A stretch of DNA of 64,000 bases from TMED88 sp964515335. Its GTDB lineage: Bacteria > Myxococcota_A > UBA9160 > UBA4427. This document shows positions 16,105-24,480 of the stretch, one piece after another (the first letter of the stretch is position 1; each line of letters starts with the position of its first letter). Location of the stretch: assembly GCA_964515335.1 (NCBI GenBank), contig CAZETS010000020.1, positions 6,085-70,084 on the forward strand, read 5' to 3'. The notes beneath the pieces were generated by a model that was not told where the DNA came from, searched no databases, and worked only from the letters and a program-made list of their open reading frames with translations. A program made the translations under genes and the position numbers.

Positions 16105-17445
16105 ATGGCTGGAACCCCCACGCTCGCCGAGCTTCGCAAGCGGCTCTCGATGCGCTCGATCGACCACGTGGTCGTGCTCGGCGCGAACGGGACCATGGGA
16201 TATGGGAGCGCGGCGCTCTTCACGCAGGCCGTGCCCAAGGTGACCTTCCTGGCGCGGACCCGCGCCAAGGCCGAGGAGGGGCTGGCCGCCGCCGTCAAGC
16301 AGGTGCGGTCGCCTACCGTGGCGTCGCGGGCCGAGGTCGGCGACTACGAGAACGACCTCGAGGCGGCGGTCGCGTCGGCGGACATCGTCTTCGAGGCGCT
16401 CACCGAGGACTTCGAGATCAAGCGCGAGATGTTCGACCGGGTCGAGAAGGCGCGGCGCGACGACGCCATCGTGGCCACCGTGACCTCGGGCCTCTCGATC
16501 AACCAGCTCTGCGAGGGGCGCGGCGACTCCTTCCGCCAGCACTTCATGGGGCTGCACTTCTTCAACCCGCCCAACGTCATCGTGGGGACCGAGCTGATCG
16601 CGGGTCGCGACACCGACCCCGAACTCCTCGACTTCGTCGACGCCTTCTCGCGGCTCCGGCTCGGGCGCGAGATGGTGCGCACCTCCGATACGCCGGCCTT
16701 CGCGGGCAATCGCGTGGGCTTCAAGGTGCTGAACGAGGCCGCCCAGCTCGCCGAGCAGCTCGGCCCCGTGCTGGTCGACCGCCTCGTGGGGCCGTACACC
16801 GGCCGCGCCATGACGCCGCTGGCGACGATCGACCTGGTCGGCTGGGACATCCACCGCGCCATCGTGGACAACATCCACCAGAACGCGCCGGACGAGGCCC
16901 ACGCGACCGTCAAGCTGCCCGACTACATGGCCAACCTGATGGCCGACGGCGTGCTCGGCAACAAGAGCGGGGGCGGTTTCTTCAAGCGCGACGGCAAGAC
17001 CCGGCTCGCCCTGAATCCGACCAGCGGCGACTACACGCCCGAGTCCGAGATCGCACTGCCCGAGCTCGCCTACATCGACGAGGTCGCGCACCTCCACTCG
17101 ATGGGGCGCTACGCGGAGGGGATGCAGGTCTTCCTCGCCGCCGAAGGCGACGAGGCGGACGTGGCCCGCAAGGTGATCGCCGGGTACATCAGCTACGCGT
17201 TCCACCGCGTGGGCGAGGTGACCGAGACGATCACCGGCATCGACATGATCATGGGCGCCGGCTTCAACTGGGCTCCGCCCAGTGTGCTCGTCGACACGAT
17301 CGGAAAGGCCGAGACTGTTGCGATGATCGAGAAGGCCGGCCTGCCCGTGCCCGCAAACCTCGCCGAGGCGGCGAAGAGCGGCCAGCCCGAGCACTTCTTC
17401 ACGTCGCCGCAGGTGAACATCGGCAAGTACTTCGTCGCGGGCTGA
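16105..17445 (+). CDS. 3-hydroxyacyl-CoA dehydrogenase
   Basis: NAD-dependent oxidation of L-3-hydroxyacyl-CoA to 3-ketoacyl-CoA. The 446-residue chain has an N-terminal Rossmann fold with GANGTMG (26-32), an acidic strand-end and VTSGLSINQL. MGLHFFNPPNVIVG contains the catalytic histidine and NRVGFKVLNEA starts the helical dimerisation domain. A second copy of the C-terminal domain appears to follow (from about 330, SYAFHRVGEVTETITGIDMIMG), as in FadB-like and two-domain forms; there is no crotonase domain. The ATG at 16105 is preferred over 16093, where TGAGGAG sits too close to the start. The thiolase lies 102 nt downstream; together they perform the last two steps of beta-oxidation. Confidence 0.92.
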   Translation: MAGTPTLAELRKRLSMRSIDHVVVLGANGTMGYGSAALFTQAVPKVTFLARTRAKAEEGLAAAVKQVRSPTVASRAEVGDYENDLEAAVASADIVFEALTEDFEIKREMFDRVEKARRDDAIVATVTSGLSINQLCEGRGDSFRQHFMGLHFFNPPNVIVGTELIAGRDTDPELLDFVDAFSRLRLGREMVRTSDTPAFAGNRVGFKVLNEAAQLAEQLGPVLVDRLVGPYTGRAMTPLATIDLVGWDIHRAIVDNIHQNAPDEAHATVKLPDYMANLMADGVLGNKSGGGFFKRDGKTRLALNPTSGDYTPESEIALPELAYIDEVAHLHSMGRYAEGMQVFLAAEGDEADVARKVIAGYISYAFHRVGEVTETITGIDMIMGAGFNWAPPSVLVDTIGKAETVAMIEKAGLPVPANLAEAAKSGQPEHFFTSPQVNIGKYFVAG

Positions 17446-17547
17446 GTCCCGGCCGAGGGAGCCAGGCGCGCGCGGCGGCATCGAACCCCCAGGACGACCC
17501 ACCAACCGAAGACCGGAAACGGCACCGGAACAAAGAGGATCGAATCA

Positions 17548-18780
17548 ATGGCCACGCCCGAGGTGTACGTGCTCGGTGGATACCAGACCGACTTCGCCCG
17601 CAACTGGACGAAGGAGAACAAGCACTTCTCCGCCCTGATGCGCGAAGGGGTGCGCGGCGGGCTCGAGGCGTGCCAGATCGCGCCGGAGGAGGTCGAGAGC
17701 GCCCACGTCGGCAACTTTGCGGCGGAGCTCTACTGCATGCAGGGGCACCTGGGCGCGTTCTTCACCGAGGTCGACCCCGCCTTCAGCGGGCTGCCCACCA
17801 GCCGCCACGAGGCCGCCTGCGCGTCGGGCAGCATCGCGCTGCTGGCCGCCTCGTCGGAGATCGAGGCGGGCCGCTACGGGCTGCAGTGCGTCGTCGGCAT
17901 CGAGCAGATGAAGACGGTCTCCGCCGCCGAGGGTGGATCCTTCCTGGGGACGGCCGCCTGGTACGACCAGGAGGCCCGGGACATCGAGTTCCCGTTCCCG
18001 AAGCTCTTCGGGCGCCTCGGAGACGAGTACGACAAGCGCTACGGCCTGAAGGACGAGTACCTCGCCGAGATCAGCCGGCTCAACTACGACAACGCCAAGC
18101 TGAACCCCAACGCGCAGACCCGCACCTGGTACATGAACAAGGAGCACGCGCTCTGCCGCACCGACGACAACGCCGCGGTGGGCGGACGCATCCGCATCGC
18201 GGACTGCTCGCAGGTGACGGACGGTGTCGCGGTGGTCTTCCTCGCGTCCCGCGAGTACGCGGAGAAGTGGGCCCGCGGCGTCGGGCAGAAGCTCGAGGAG
18301 ATTCCCCGCATCAAGGGCTGGGGCCACAACACGGCCCGTCTGCGCTTCGAGGACAAGGTGGCCGAGAGCCAGGGCGCCGAGTACGTGCTGCCCCACGTGC
18401 GCAGCACCATCACGAACGCCTGGGAGCGCGCGGGCATCGCCGACGTGAACGGCGTCGACGGCATCGAGACCCACGACTGCTTCACCACCTCCGAGTACAT
18501 GGCGATCGACCACTTCGGCATCACGGCGCCGGGCGAGAGCTGGAAGGCCGTCGAGGCCGGCTGGCTCGAGATCGACGGCCAGCACCCCATCAACCCGAGC
18601 GGGGGGCTGATCGGCGCCGGGCATCCGGTGGGGGCGACCGGCGTGCGGCAGCTCCTCGACGGCCACCTGCAGGTCACGGGTCAGGCCGGCGCCTACCAGG
18701 TCGAGGGCGCGAAGAACTTCCAGACGCTGAACATCGGCGGCAGCGGCACCACCAGCTGCAGCTTCGTGATCGGCGTCTGA
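17548..18780 (+). CDS. Thiolase family protein (SCP-x/acetyl-CoA acetyltransferase-like)
   Basis: Thiolytic cleavage of 3-ketoacyl-CoA, or condensation in the reverse direction. The 410-residue protein has the acyl-accepting cysteine C91 in EAACASGSIALL and the catalytic histidine in GLIGAGHPVGATGVRQ. The C-terminal segment GGSGTTSCSFVIGV holds another cysteine where classical thiolases have CxG. HDCFTTSEYMAIDHFG corresponds to the NxxxxxE-type segment seen in SCP-2 thiolases, so a sterol-carrier-type or propionyl-releasing thiolase is more likely than FadA. A purine-rich AGAGGA lies upstream of the ATG, and a strong terminator follows 46 nt after the stop. Confidence 0.9.
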   Translation: MATPEVYVLGGYQTDFARNWTKENKHFSALMREGVRGGLEACQIAPEEVESAHVGNFAAELYCMQGHLGAFFTEVDPAFSGLPTSRHEAACASGSIALLAASSEIEAGRYGLQCVVGIEQMKTVSAAEGGSFLGTAAWYDQEARDIEFPFPKLFGRLGDEYDKRYGLKDEYLAEISRLNYDNAKLNPNAQTRTWYMNKEHALCRTDDNAAVGGRIRIADCSQVTDGVAVVFLASREYAEKWARGVGQKLEEIPRIKGWGHNTARLRFEDKVAESQGAEYVLPHVRSTITNAWERAGIADVNGVDGIETHDCFTTSEYMAIDHFGITAPGESWKAVEAGWLEIDGQHPINPSGGLIGAGHPVGATGVRQLLDGHLQVTGQAGAYQVEGAKNFQTLNIGGSGTTSCSFVIGV

Positions 18781-18826
18781 GGCCAGCGGCGGCGGCGCGA
18801 TTCGCGCCCCGGCAAAGAAGCCATCA

Positions 18827-18870
18827 GGAAGGCCCCGCTCCTGTCTGGGAGCGGGGCCTTCCGTATTTAT
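18827..18870 (+). terminator. Strong intrinsic terminator after the thiolase gene
   Basis: A perfect 15-bp stem (GGAAGGCCCCGCTCC with its complement at 18848-18862) has a 6-nt loop and is followed by the T-rich tail GTATTTAT. It separates the beta-oxidation pair from the oxidase operon. Confidence 0.85.
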
Positions 18871-19307
18871 GCGGACGGAGTTCGCGCTTTCGAGCGTGAG
18901 CGGGGAAAGCGCCGTGGATCCGCGCGAGAGGGCGTGTGTCGTATCGCCACATAGGCGCGGCCCGTCGGGCCATCGACGGCAGCCGCTCGGCGTATGTAGT
19001 CGAAATGACCACTGCGTGTGATGCGCATGAACAACGCCGTCTCCACACCGGCGCGCGGCGTGCGCGACGGCGAGTGGAGATGCGCGTCGTCTGTCTGCAC
19101 GGCGTGACACTACGTAGTCGATGGACGCCCATGTGTGTCGAATGCGCGCATCGTTTTGTGGCATTTCCAGCACTTGGGCTTTGAATACGTTTGACGCCCG
19201 ATTCGCACTCATCCAACACGATTCGGGTTCGACCCCGCTCCGTCGTTCGTCGTGTGCGAAGCCGACGGAGCGAGCGGGGGTCGGCCCACAGCAACGGAGG
19301 GCACGAG
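18871..19307. other. Long noncoding region upstream of the cbb3 oxidase operon
   Basis: No credible gene is seen in these 437 bases on either strand. The region is less GC-rich than its surroundings. It contains two copies of TAYGTAGTCGA (18993-19003 and 19111-19121), a TTGACG hexamer at 19191 without a good -10, and a strong hairpin just before ccoN. I could not find a clean TTGAT-N4-ATCAA FNR box. The size suggests regulation of the oxidase operon. Confidence 0.6.
19231..19282 (+). promoter_or_regulatory. Stable hairpin in the ccoN leader
   Basis: GACCCCGCTCCGTCG pairs with CGACGGAG followed by GAGCGGGGGTC, and an inner TTCG/CGAA stem closes a 7-nt loop. It ends 13 nt before the ribosome site of ccoN. 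There is no T-tract, so it is more likely an mRNA stability or translation element than a terminator. Confidence 0.5.
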
Positions 19308-20729
19308 GTGACGGACGCGACTCCCGAGTACAACTTCCGGGTCGTTCGCCAGTTCACCGTGATGTCGATCGTCTGGGGGATCGTCGGCATGCTGGTCGGC
19401 GTCCTCCTGGCCGCCCAGCTGGCCTGGCCCCAGCTGAACTTCGACATTCCATGGTTGAGCTACGGGCGCTTGCGCCCGCTGCACACGAACGCGGTGATCT
19501 TCGCCTTCGGCGGATGCGCGCTCTTCGGAACGTCGATGTACGTCGTGCAGCGCACCTGCCGCGCTCCGCTCATCTCGAACGGGCTGGCCTCGTTCGTCTT
19601 CTGGGGATGGCAGCTCGTGATCGTCGCGGCGGCGGTGACGCTGCCGCTCGGCATCACGACCTCCAAGGAGTACGCCGAGCTCGAGTGGCCGATCGACATC
19701 GCGATCACCGTCATCTGGGTCGCGTACGCGGTGCTCTTCTTCGGCACACTCGCCAAGCGAAACACCCCGCACATCTACGTGGCGAATTGGTTCTACGCCG
19801 CCTTCATCATCACGGTGGCGGTGCTGCACGTGGTGAACAGCCTCGAGATGCCGGCGGGGGCCTGGAAGTCGTACAGCGTCTATCCGGGCACGATCGACGC
19901 GATGGTGCAGTGGTGGTACGGCCACAACGCGGTGGGCTTCTTCCTGACCGCCGGCTTCCTGGGCATGATGTACTACTTCGTGCCCAAGCAGGCCGGGCGG
20001 CCGGTCTACTCGTACCGCCTCTCGGTGGTGCACTTCTGGGCGCTGATCGCCGTCTACATGTGGGCCGGTCCGCACCACCTGCACTACACGGCGCTGCCTG
20101 ATTGGGCGCAGTCGCTCGGCATGGTGTTCTCGCTGGTGCTCCTCGCTCCGTCCTGGGGCGGGATGATCAACGGCGTGATGACGCTGTCGGGGGCCTGGAA
20201 CAAGCTGCGCGACGACCCGGTGATCCGCTTCATGGTGGTCGCGCTCTCGTTCTACGGCATGTCGACCTTCGAGGGGCCGATGATGTCGATCAAGACGGTC
20301 AACGCGCTGTCGCACTACACGGACTGGACGATCGGCCACGTGCACTCGGGCGCGCTCGGCTGGGTGGCGATGATGACCATCGGCACCTTCTACGCGTTGA
20401 TCCCGTGGCTGACGAATCGCAAGACGATGGCGAGCGTGCAGCTGGTGAACGCGCACTTCTGGCTGGCAACGCTGGGTGTCGTCTTCTACGCCGCGTCCAT
20501 GTGGATCGCCGGCGTGATGCAGGGGCTGATGTGGAGAGCCGTCAACGAGGACGGCACGCTGACGTACAGCTTCGTGCAGTCGCTGGAGGCGACGTGGCCC
20601 TACTACGTGGGTCGGCTGGCAGGCGGCATGATGTTCTTCGTCGGCATGCTGATCATGGCGTACAACACGTGGATGACGATGCGCTCCCCGGGCGAGCCTG
20701 AAGGCCAGCCCAGAGCGGCACAGGCGTAG
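19308..20729 (+). CDS. ccoN: cbb3-type cytochrome c oxidase subunit I (CcoN)
   Basis: Catalytic subunit of the high-affinity cbb3 oxidase in the inner membrane, holding heme b and the heme b3-CuB site. The 473-residue protein has about 12 membrane helices. Visible ligands are His in RPLHTNAVIFAF (heme b), WYGHNAVGFF and GPHHLHYTALPDW (CuB), and the two histidines in TDWTIGHVHSGALGW (hemes b3 and b). I chose GTG 19308 because CGGAGGG lies 7 nt upstream; a longer frame from 19191 adds a 39-residue basic segment without membrane character. It is first of an uninterrupted nine-gene run. cbb3 oxidases serve respiration at low oxygen. Confidence 0.97.
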   Translation: MTDATPEYNFRVVRQFTVMSIVWGIVGMLVGVLLAAQLAWPQLNFDIPWLSYGRLRPLHTNAVIFAFGGCALFGTSMYVVQRTCRAPLISNGLASFVFWGWQLVIVAAAVTLPLGITTSKEYAELEWPIDIAITVIWVAYAVLFFGTLAKRNTPHIYVANWFYAAFIITVAVLHVVNSLEMPAGAWKSYSVYPGTIDAMVQWWYGHNAVGFFLTAGFLGMMYYFVPKQAGRPVYSYRLSVVHFWALIAVYMWAGPHHLHYTALPDWAQSLGMVFSLVLLAPSWGGMINGVMTLSGAWNKLRDDPVIRFMVVALSFYGMSTFEGPMMSIKTVNALSHYTDWTIGHVHSGALGWVAMMTIGTFYALIPWLTNRKTMASVQLVNAHFWLATLGVVFYAASMWIAGVMQGLMWRAVNEDGTLTYSFVQSLEATWPYYVGRLAGGMMFFVGMLIMAYNTWMTMRSPGEPEGQPRAAQA

Positions 20730-20741
20730 AGGGGGAGAGCC

Positions 20742-21350
20742 ATGAATTTCGACGTCGTCGAGAAGAACATGGGCGTGATGATCGTCGCGGTGATCCTCGT
20801 GATCAGCCTGGGCGGACTGGCCGAGATCCCTCCGCTCTTCTTCGAGGATTCGGTGCAGACACCCGTAGAGGGCCTCGAGCCGATCACGGCGCTGCAACTC
20901 GAGGGGCGTGACATCTACATCCGAGAGGGTTGTGTGGGCTGTCACTCGCAGATGGTCCGCCCGCTGCGCGCCGAGACCGAGCGCTACGGCCACTACTCGG
21001 TGGCGGGCGAGTTCGTCTACGACCACCCCTTCCTGTGGGGCTCGAAACGGACCGGTCCCGACCTCGCGCGAGTGGGCGGGCGCTACAGCGACGAGTGGCA
21101 TCGCGAGCACCTCGTCGATCCCCGCAGCGTGGTGCCGGAGTCCAACATGCCGGGCTTCCCGTGGCTCGAGGAGAACGTGCTCAGCGGCGAGACGATCGGA
21201 GCGCGGATGAGGGCGCTGCGGCGCGTCGGCGTGCCGTACAGCGACGCCGACATCGCCGGCGCGCAGGCCGCCGTCGAGGGCCGGACCGAGATGGAGGCGC
21301 TGATCGCCTACCTGCAGCAGCTCGGTACGCACTTGAAGGCGCGGAGGTGA
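20742..21350 (+). CDS. ccoO: cbb3 oxidase subunit II, monoheme cytochrome c (CcoO)
   Basis: Membrane-anchored cytochrome c that passes electrons to CcoN. The 202-residue protein starts with one transmembrane helix (about 10-28). It has a single heme c site, CVGCH, in REGCVGCHSQMVRPLRAE, and downstream family segments GSKRTGPDLARVGGRYSDEWH and VVPESNMPGFPWL, the latter with the axial methionine. Length and motifs are standard for CcoO. It follows ccoN by 12 nt, with a GGGGGAGAG ribosome site in the gap. Confidence 0.97.
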   Translation: MNFDVVEKNMGVMIVAVILVISLGGLAEIPPLFFEDSVQTPVEGLEPITALQLEGRDIYIREGCVGCHSQMVRPLRAETERYGHYSVAGEFVYDHPFLWGSKRTGPDLARVGGRYSDEWHREHLVDPRSVVPESNMPGFPWLEENVLSGETIGARMRALRRVGVPYSDADIAGAQAAVEGRTEMEALIAYLQQLGTHLKARR

Positions 21351-21355
21351 GTGCG

Positions 21356-21541
21356 ATGGACATGGGAACCGTGCGGGGCCTGATCGCGGCCGTCACGATG
21401 GCCACCTTCCTGGGCATCTGCTGGTGGGCGTACCGGGGAAAGAACCGGACCCGGTTCGAGCAGGACGGCCTGATGCCGTTCGCCGACGACGATACGACGA
21501 CTGCGGCCGGCGCGGCCGCAGGGGAGGGCTCTCATGAGTAG
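21356..21541 (+). CDS. ccoQ: cbb3 oxidase small subunit CcoQ
   Basis: 61-residue single-helix protein that stabilises the cbb3 complex. One membrane helix (about 5-24, VRGLIAAVTMATFLGICWWA) is followed by a charged cytoplasmic tail with KNRTRFEQDGLMPFADDD, resembling the FixQ/CcoQ consensus. The ATG lies 5 nt after ccoO with GGAGG 8 nt upstream; a GTG at 21347 overlapping the ccoO stop is an alternative. The end overlaps the ccoP start. The short length is normal. Confidence 0.88.
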   Translation: MDMGTVRGLIAAVTMATFLGICWWAYRGKNRTRFEQDGLMPFADDDTTTAAGAAAGEGSHE

Positions 21542-22424
21542 CGGATGGAGCATTTTCATCATCCTGCTGGTGGTGGCTCAGTTGGTGGGCGCCGCGTGGC
21601 TGCTGATCGCGAATCGGCGGGCGACCGCCGAGGACAGCACCACCGGCGACCTGATGGAGCACGAGTACGACGGGCTGCGCGAGTACAACAACCCGATGCC
21701 CGCCTGGTGGGTCTGGCTGTTCGTCGGGACGCTGCTCTGGGCGCCGCTCTACTTTCTGCTGTTCCCGGGCTTCGGCAGCTTCGCCGGGGTGCTCGGCTGG
21801 ACGTCGCACGGTCAGCACGCCGAGGAGGTGCGAGTGGCCGAAGAGCTGTACGGACCGCTCTTCGATCGCCTCGGCGGCACGCCGATCGCCGCCCTGGCCG
21901 ACGACCCGCAGGCGGTCGAGATCGGCGCCCGGCTGTTCGCGAACAACTGCTCGACGTGTCACGGCTCCGACGCCCAGGGCGGCCGGGGCTACCCGAACCT
22001 GACCGACGACGATTGGCTCTGGGGCGGCGCGCCGGAGCAGGTCGTCCAGACGATCACCTTGGGTCGCGTGGGCAATATGCCCGGCATGGGGGCCGTGGTC
22101 GGCGAGGAGGGCGTCGCGAACCTCGCGCAGTACGTGCTGGGCCTGAGCGGTCGGCCGCACGACACCGTGCAGGCGGCTGCGGCGGCCGAGCAGTACGCTC
22201 AGGTGTGTGCCGTGTGTCACGGCGCCGACGGCACCGGCAATCAGGCGGTGGGCGCTCCCAACCTGACCGACGAGATCTGGCTGCACGGAGGCCGGGTCGA
22301 GGACATCGAGTTCCAGATCCGCACCGGGCGCGTCAACCAGATGCCGGCCCACGGCGACATCCTCGGTCCGCAGAAGGTCCACATCCTGGCAGCCTACGTG
22401 CTGAGCCTCGGCCAAGGCACCTGA
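21534..22424 (+). CDS. ccoP: cbb3 oxidase subunit III, diheme cytochrome c (CcoP)
   Basis: Diheme cytochrome c that receives electrons from soluble cytochromes or the bc1 complex. The 296-residue protein has two N-terminal membrane helices (about 5-26 and 56-78), joined by the conserved segment HEYDGLREYNNPMPAWW. Two periplasmic c-type heme domains follow, with CSTCH and CAVCH. The axial methionines lie in VGNMPGMG and VNQMPAHG. The start overlaps the end of ccoQ, indicating coupled translation. The ATG is followed about 100 nt after the stop by ccoG. Confidence 0.97.
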   Translation: MSSGWSIFIILLVVAQLVGAAWLLIANRRATAEDSTTGDLMEHEYDGLREYNNPMPAWWVWLFVGTLLWAPLYFLLFPGFGSFAGVLGWTSHGQHAEEVRVAEELYGPLFDRLGGTPIAALADDPQAVEIGARLFANNCSTCHGSDAQGGRGYPNLTDDDWLWGGAPEQVVQTITLGRVGNMPGMGAVVGEEGVANLAQYVLGLSGRPHDTVQAAAAAEQYAQVCAVCHGADGTGNQAVGAPNLTDEIWLHGGRVEDIEFQIRTGRVNQMPAHGDILGPQKVHILAAYVLSLGQGT

Positions 22425-22521
22425 TCGGGCCTCGGAAGGATCGAGGAGCGGGCGCCGCGGGCGAATCGGGGAGGCCGGGCGAGTAGACGAAGTAGACGGC
22501 AAGCAAGCGAGGAACCGGGCC

Positions 22522-23949
22522 GTGAGCAGCGGAACGACGACAGCGGGCGACTCCAGGTCGCGCACGATCGATCTCTACGAAAAGTGGAGGAAGATCTACC
22601 CGCTGTGGGTCGAGGGTGGATTCCAGCGCTGGCGGCGCATCACGCTCGTTGTCTTGCTGCTGGTCTTCTACGTCACGCCGTGGCTGCAGATCGAAGGCCG
22701 CCCGGCGGTCTGGCTGAACCTGCCCGAGCGGCAGTTCACCATCCTCTACATGACGTTCTGGCCCCAGGAGTTCGTGCTCTTCTCCTGGCTGCTGATCAGC
22801 GCCGCTTTCGCGCTCTTCTTCTTCACGGTGATGGCGGGGCGGGTCTGGTGCGGCTGGGTGTGCCCGCAGACGGTCTGGACGCTGTGTTACGTGTGGATCG
22901 AGAAGTGGGTCGAGGGCGACCGCGCCGCGCGCATCCGGCTCGACAAGGCGCCGTGGACGGGCCGCAAGATCGCCAGGAAGTCACTCAAGTACGTGCTCTG
23001 GCTCGGGCTCGCCTTCTCGATCGCCGTCACCTTCGAAGGCTACTTCATCCCGATCCGCGATCTGCTGCCGAAGATCGCGCGCTGGGACCTGCTCACGATC
23101 GAGAAGTTCTGGCTGTTCTTCCCGGCGCTGGCCAGCTTCATGCTGCAGGGCGTCCTGCGAGAGAACGTCTGCTTCCACATGTGCCCCTACGCGCGCTTTC
23201 AGAGCGTGATGTTCGACAAGGAGACGTTGATCATCAGCTACGACGCAGAGCGGGGCGATCCGCGCGGTTCGCGGCGCCGCGGCACGAGCTCGGCGGACGC
23301 CGGCAAGGGCGACTGTGTGGACTGCAAGATGTGCGTCAGCGTCTGTCCGACCGGCATCGACATCCGCGACGGCCTGCAATACCAGTGCATCGCCTGCGCG
23401 GCGTGCATCGACGCCTGCGACGGCGTGATGGAGAAGATGGGCTACGAGCCCGGCCTCGTTCACTACAGCGCGCTGCACGCCGACCGACACGAGCCCAGCA
23501 GCTGGCGCCGGCCCCGGCTCTTCGGCTACGGGGCGGTGATGCTGGTGATGCTGGGCGCCCTCGGCTGGAACCTCTCGACCCGGGTGCCCCTCGGGCTCGA
23601 CGTCATTCGCGACCGCAGCCGGCTGTATCGTGAGCACTGGGACGGTACGGTCCAGAACGTGTACAACCTCAAGATCATGAATCGCGAGCAGGTCGACCGC
23701 AGGTACCGCATCTCGGCGGAGGCCGAGCCGCCGCTGGCCCTCGAGACGCGAACCGGCGAGGTCGACTATGCGGTGGCGGCCGGTGACATCCTCGACCTGC
23801 CCGTGCGCCTGGTTTCGGCTGCCGACGGAGCGCGTGGCGGCACGCGGCACGTCGACTTCGTGGTCGAGACGATCGACGCGCCGAGCTTCACCACGCGGCA
23901 GGAGAGTCGTTTCATCATGCCGCGCGAGCGCCGGGAGCCGGGACGATGA
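22522..23949 (+). CDS. ccoG: Cytochrome c oxidase accessory protein CcoG (FixG/RdxA)
   Basis: Membrane iron-sulfur protein that reduces copper for delivery to the CuB site of cbb3 oxidase. The 475-residue protein has several membrane helices, the diagnostic AGRVWCGWVCPQTVW, a second cysteine pair in ENVCFHMCPYARFQ and a ferredoxin-type 4Fe-4S pair (CVDCKMCVSVCP and CIACAACIDACD). A periplasmic immunoglobulin-like C-terminal domain follows. The start is GTG, preceded by GAGGAACCGGGCC. The stop overlaps fixH as ATGA. Confidence 0.96.
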   Translation: MSSGTTTAGDSRSRTIDLYEKWRKIYPLWVEGGFQRWRRITLVVLLLVFYVTPWLQIEGRPAVWLNLPERQFTILYMTFWPQEFVLFSWLLISAAFALFFFTVMAGRVWCGWVCPQTVWTLCYVWIEKWVEGDRAARIRLDKAPWTGRKIARKSLKYVLWLGLAFSIAVTFEGYFIPIRDLLPKIARWDLLTIEKFWLFFPALASFMLQGVLRENVCFHMCPYARFQSVMFDKETLIISYDAERGDPRGSRRRGTSSADAGKGDCVDCKMCVSVCPTGIDIRDGLQYQCIACAACIDACDGVMEKMGYEPGLVHYSALHADRHEPSSWRRPRLFGYGAVMLVMLGALGWNLSTRVPLGLDVIRDRSRLYREHWDGTVQNVYNLKIMNREQVDRRYRISAEAEPPLALETRTGEVDYAVAAGDILDLPVRLVSAADGARGGTRHVDFVVETIDAPSFTTRQESRFIMPRERREPGR

Positions 23950-24476
23950 GCGCGCCCGGCGGCGACGGCCTGCCCTGGTACCGCCACGTCTGGCCCTGGT
24001 TCATCGTGGGGCTGATGGCCCTCTCGATCGGCGCTTCGCTGGCGACGGTGGTGGTCGCCTACCGGGGGCAGGACGCGCTGGTCCGCGACGACTGGTACGA
24101 CGAGGGCGTGTCCATCAACCGGAGCCTCGCGCAGCTCGAGCGGGCTCGCGCGCTGGGAATCCGGGCCGCACTGCATTTCGCTCCCCCCGCCTCGGGTGAC
24201 CGGCTGGGAGTCGATCTGCAGGGCGACGAAATCGGCGGGGTCGAGCGGCTGGTGCTGACGCTCAGCCATGCGACCCGCGCCGAGCTCGACCGCTCGGTGT
24301 CAGTCGAGCGGGTGGCGCCCGGCCGCTACGAGGGCGAGCTCGCGCCGCCGCCGCCGGGCCGCTTCTACGCGATCCTCGAGCCGCTGGCCGGCGGAGACGC
24401 CGTCCCGGACTGGCGACTCACCCGCGCCTTCTACGCGGGCGCCTCGGCGACCGTCGAGCTCGGGGACGGGCGCTAG
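23946..24476 (+). CDS. fixH: FixH family protein
   Basis: 176-residue inner-membrane protein needed for cbb3 assembly, with the bulk in the periplasm. There is one N-terminal transmembrane helix (about 14-36, HVWPWFIVGLMALSIGASL), followed by the FixH landmark VRDDWYDEGVSINRSLAQLERA and a beta-rich domain. The name rests on that segment and on position between ccoG and ccoI. It overlaps the ccoG stop and ends 4 nt before the ccoI ATG. Confidence 0.9.
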   Translation: MSAPGGDGLPWYRHVWPWFIVGLMALSIGASLATVVVAYRGQDALVRDDWYDEGVSINRSLAQLERARALGIRAALHFAPPASGDRLGVDLQGDEIGGVERLVLTLSHATRAELDRSVSVERVAPGRYEGELAPPPPGRFYAILEPLAGGDAVPDWRLTRAFYAGASATVELGDGR

Positions 24477-24480
24477 TCCG

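Noticed and set aside
18871..19307. FNR/ANR box controlling the cbb3 operon
   Set aside because: No TTGAT-N4-ATCAA sequence or near match could be found by reading both strands.
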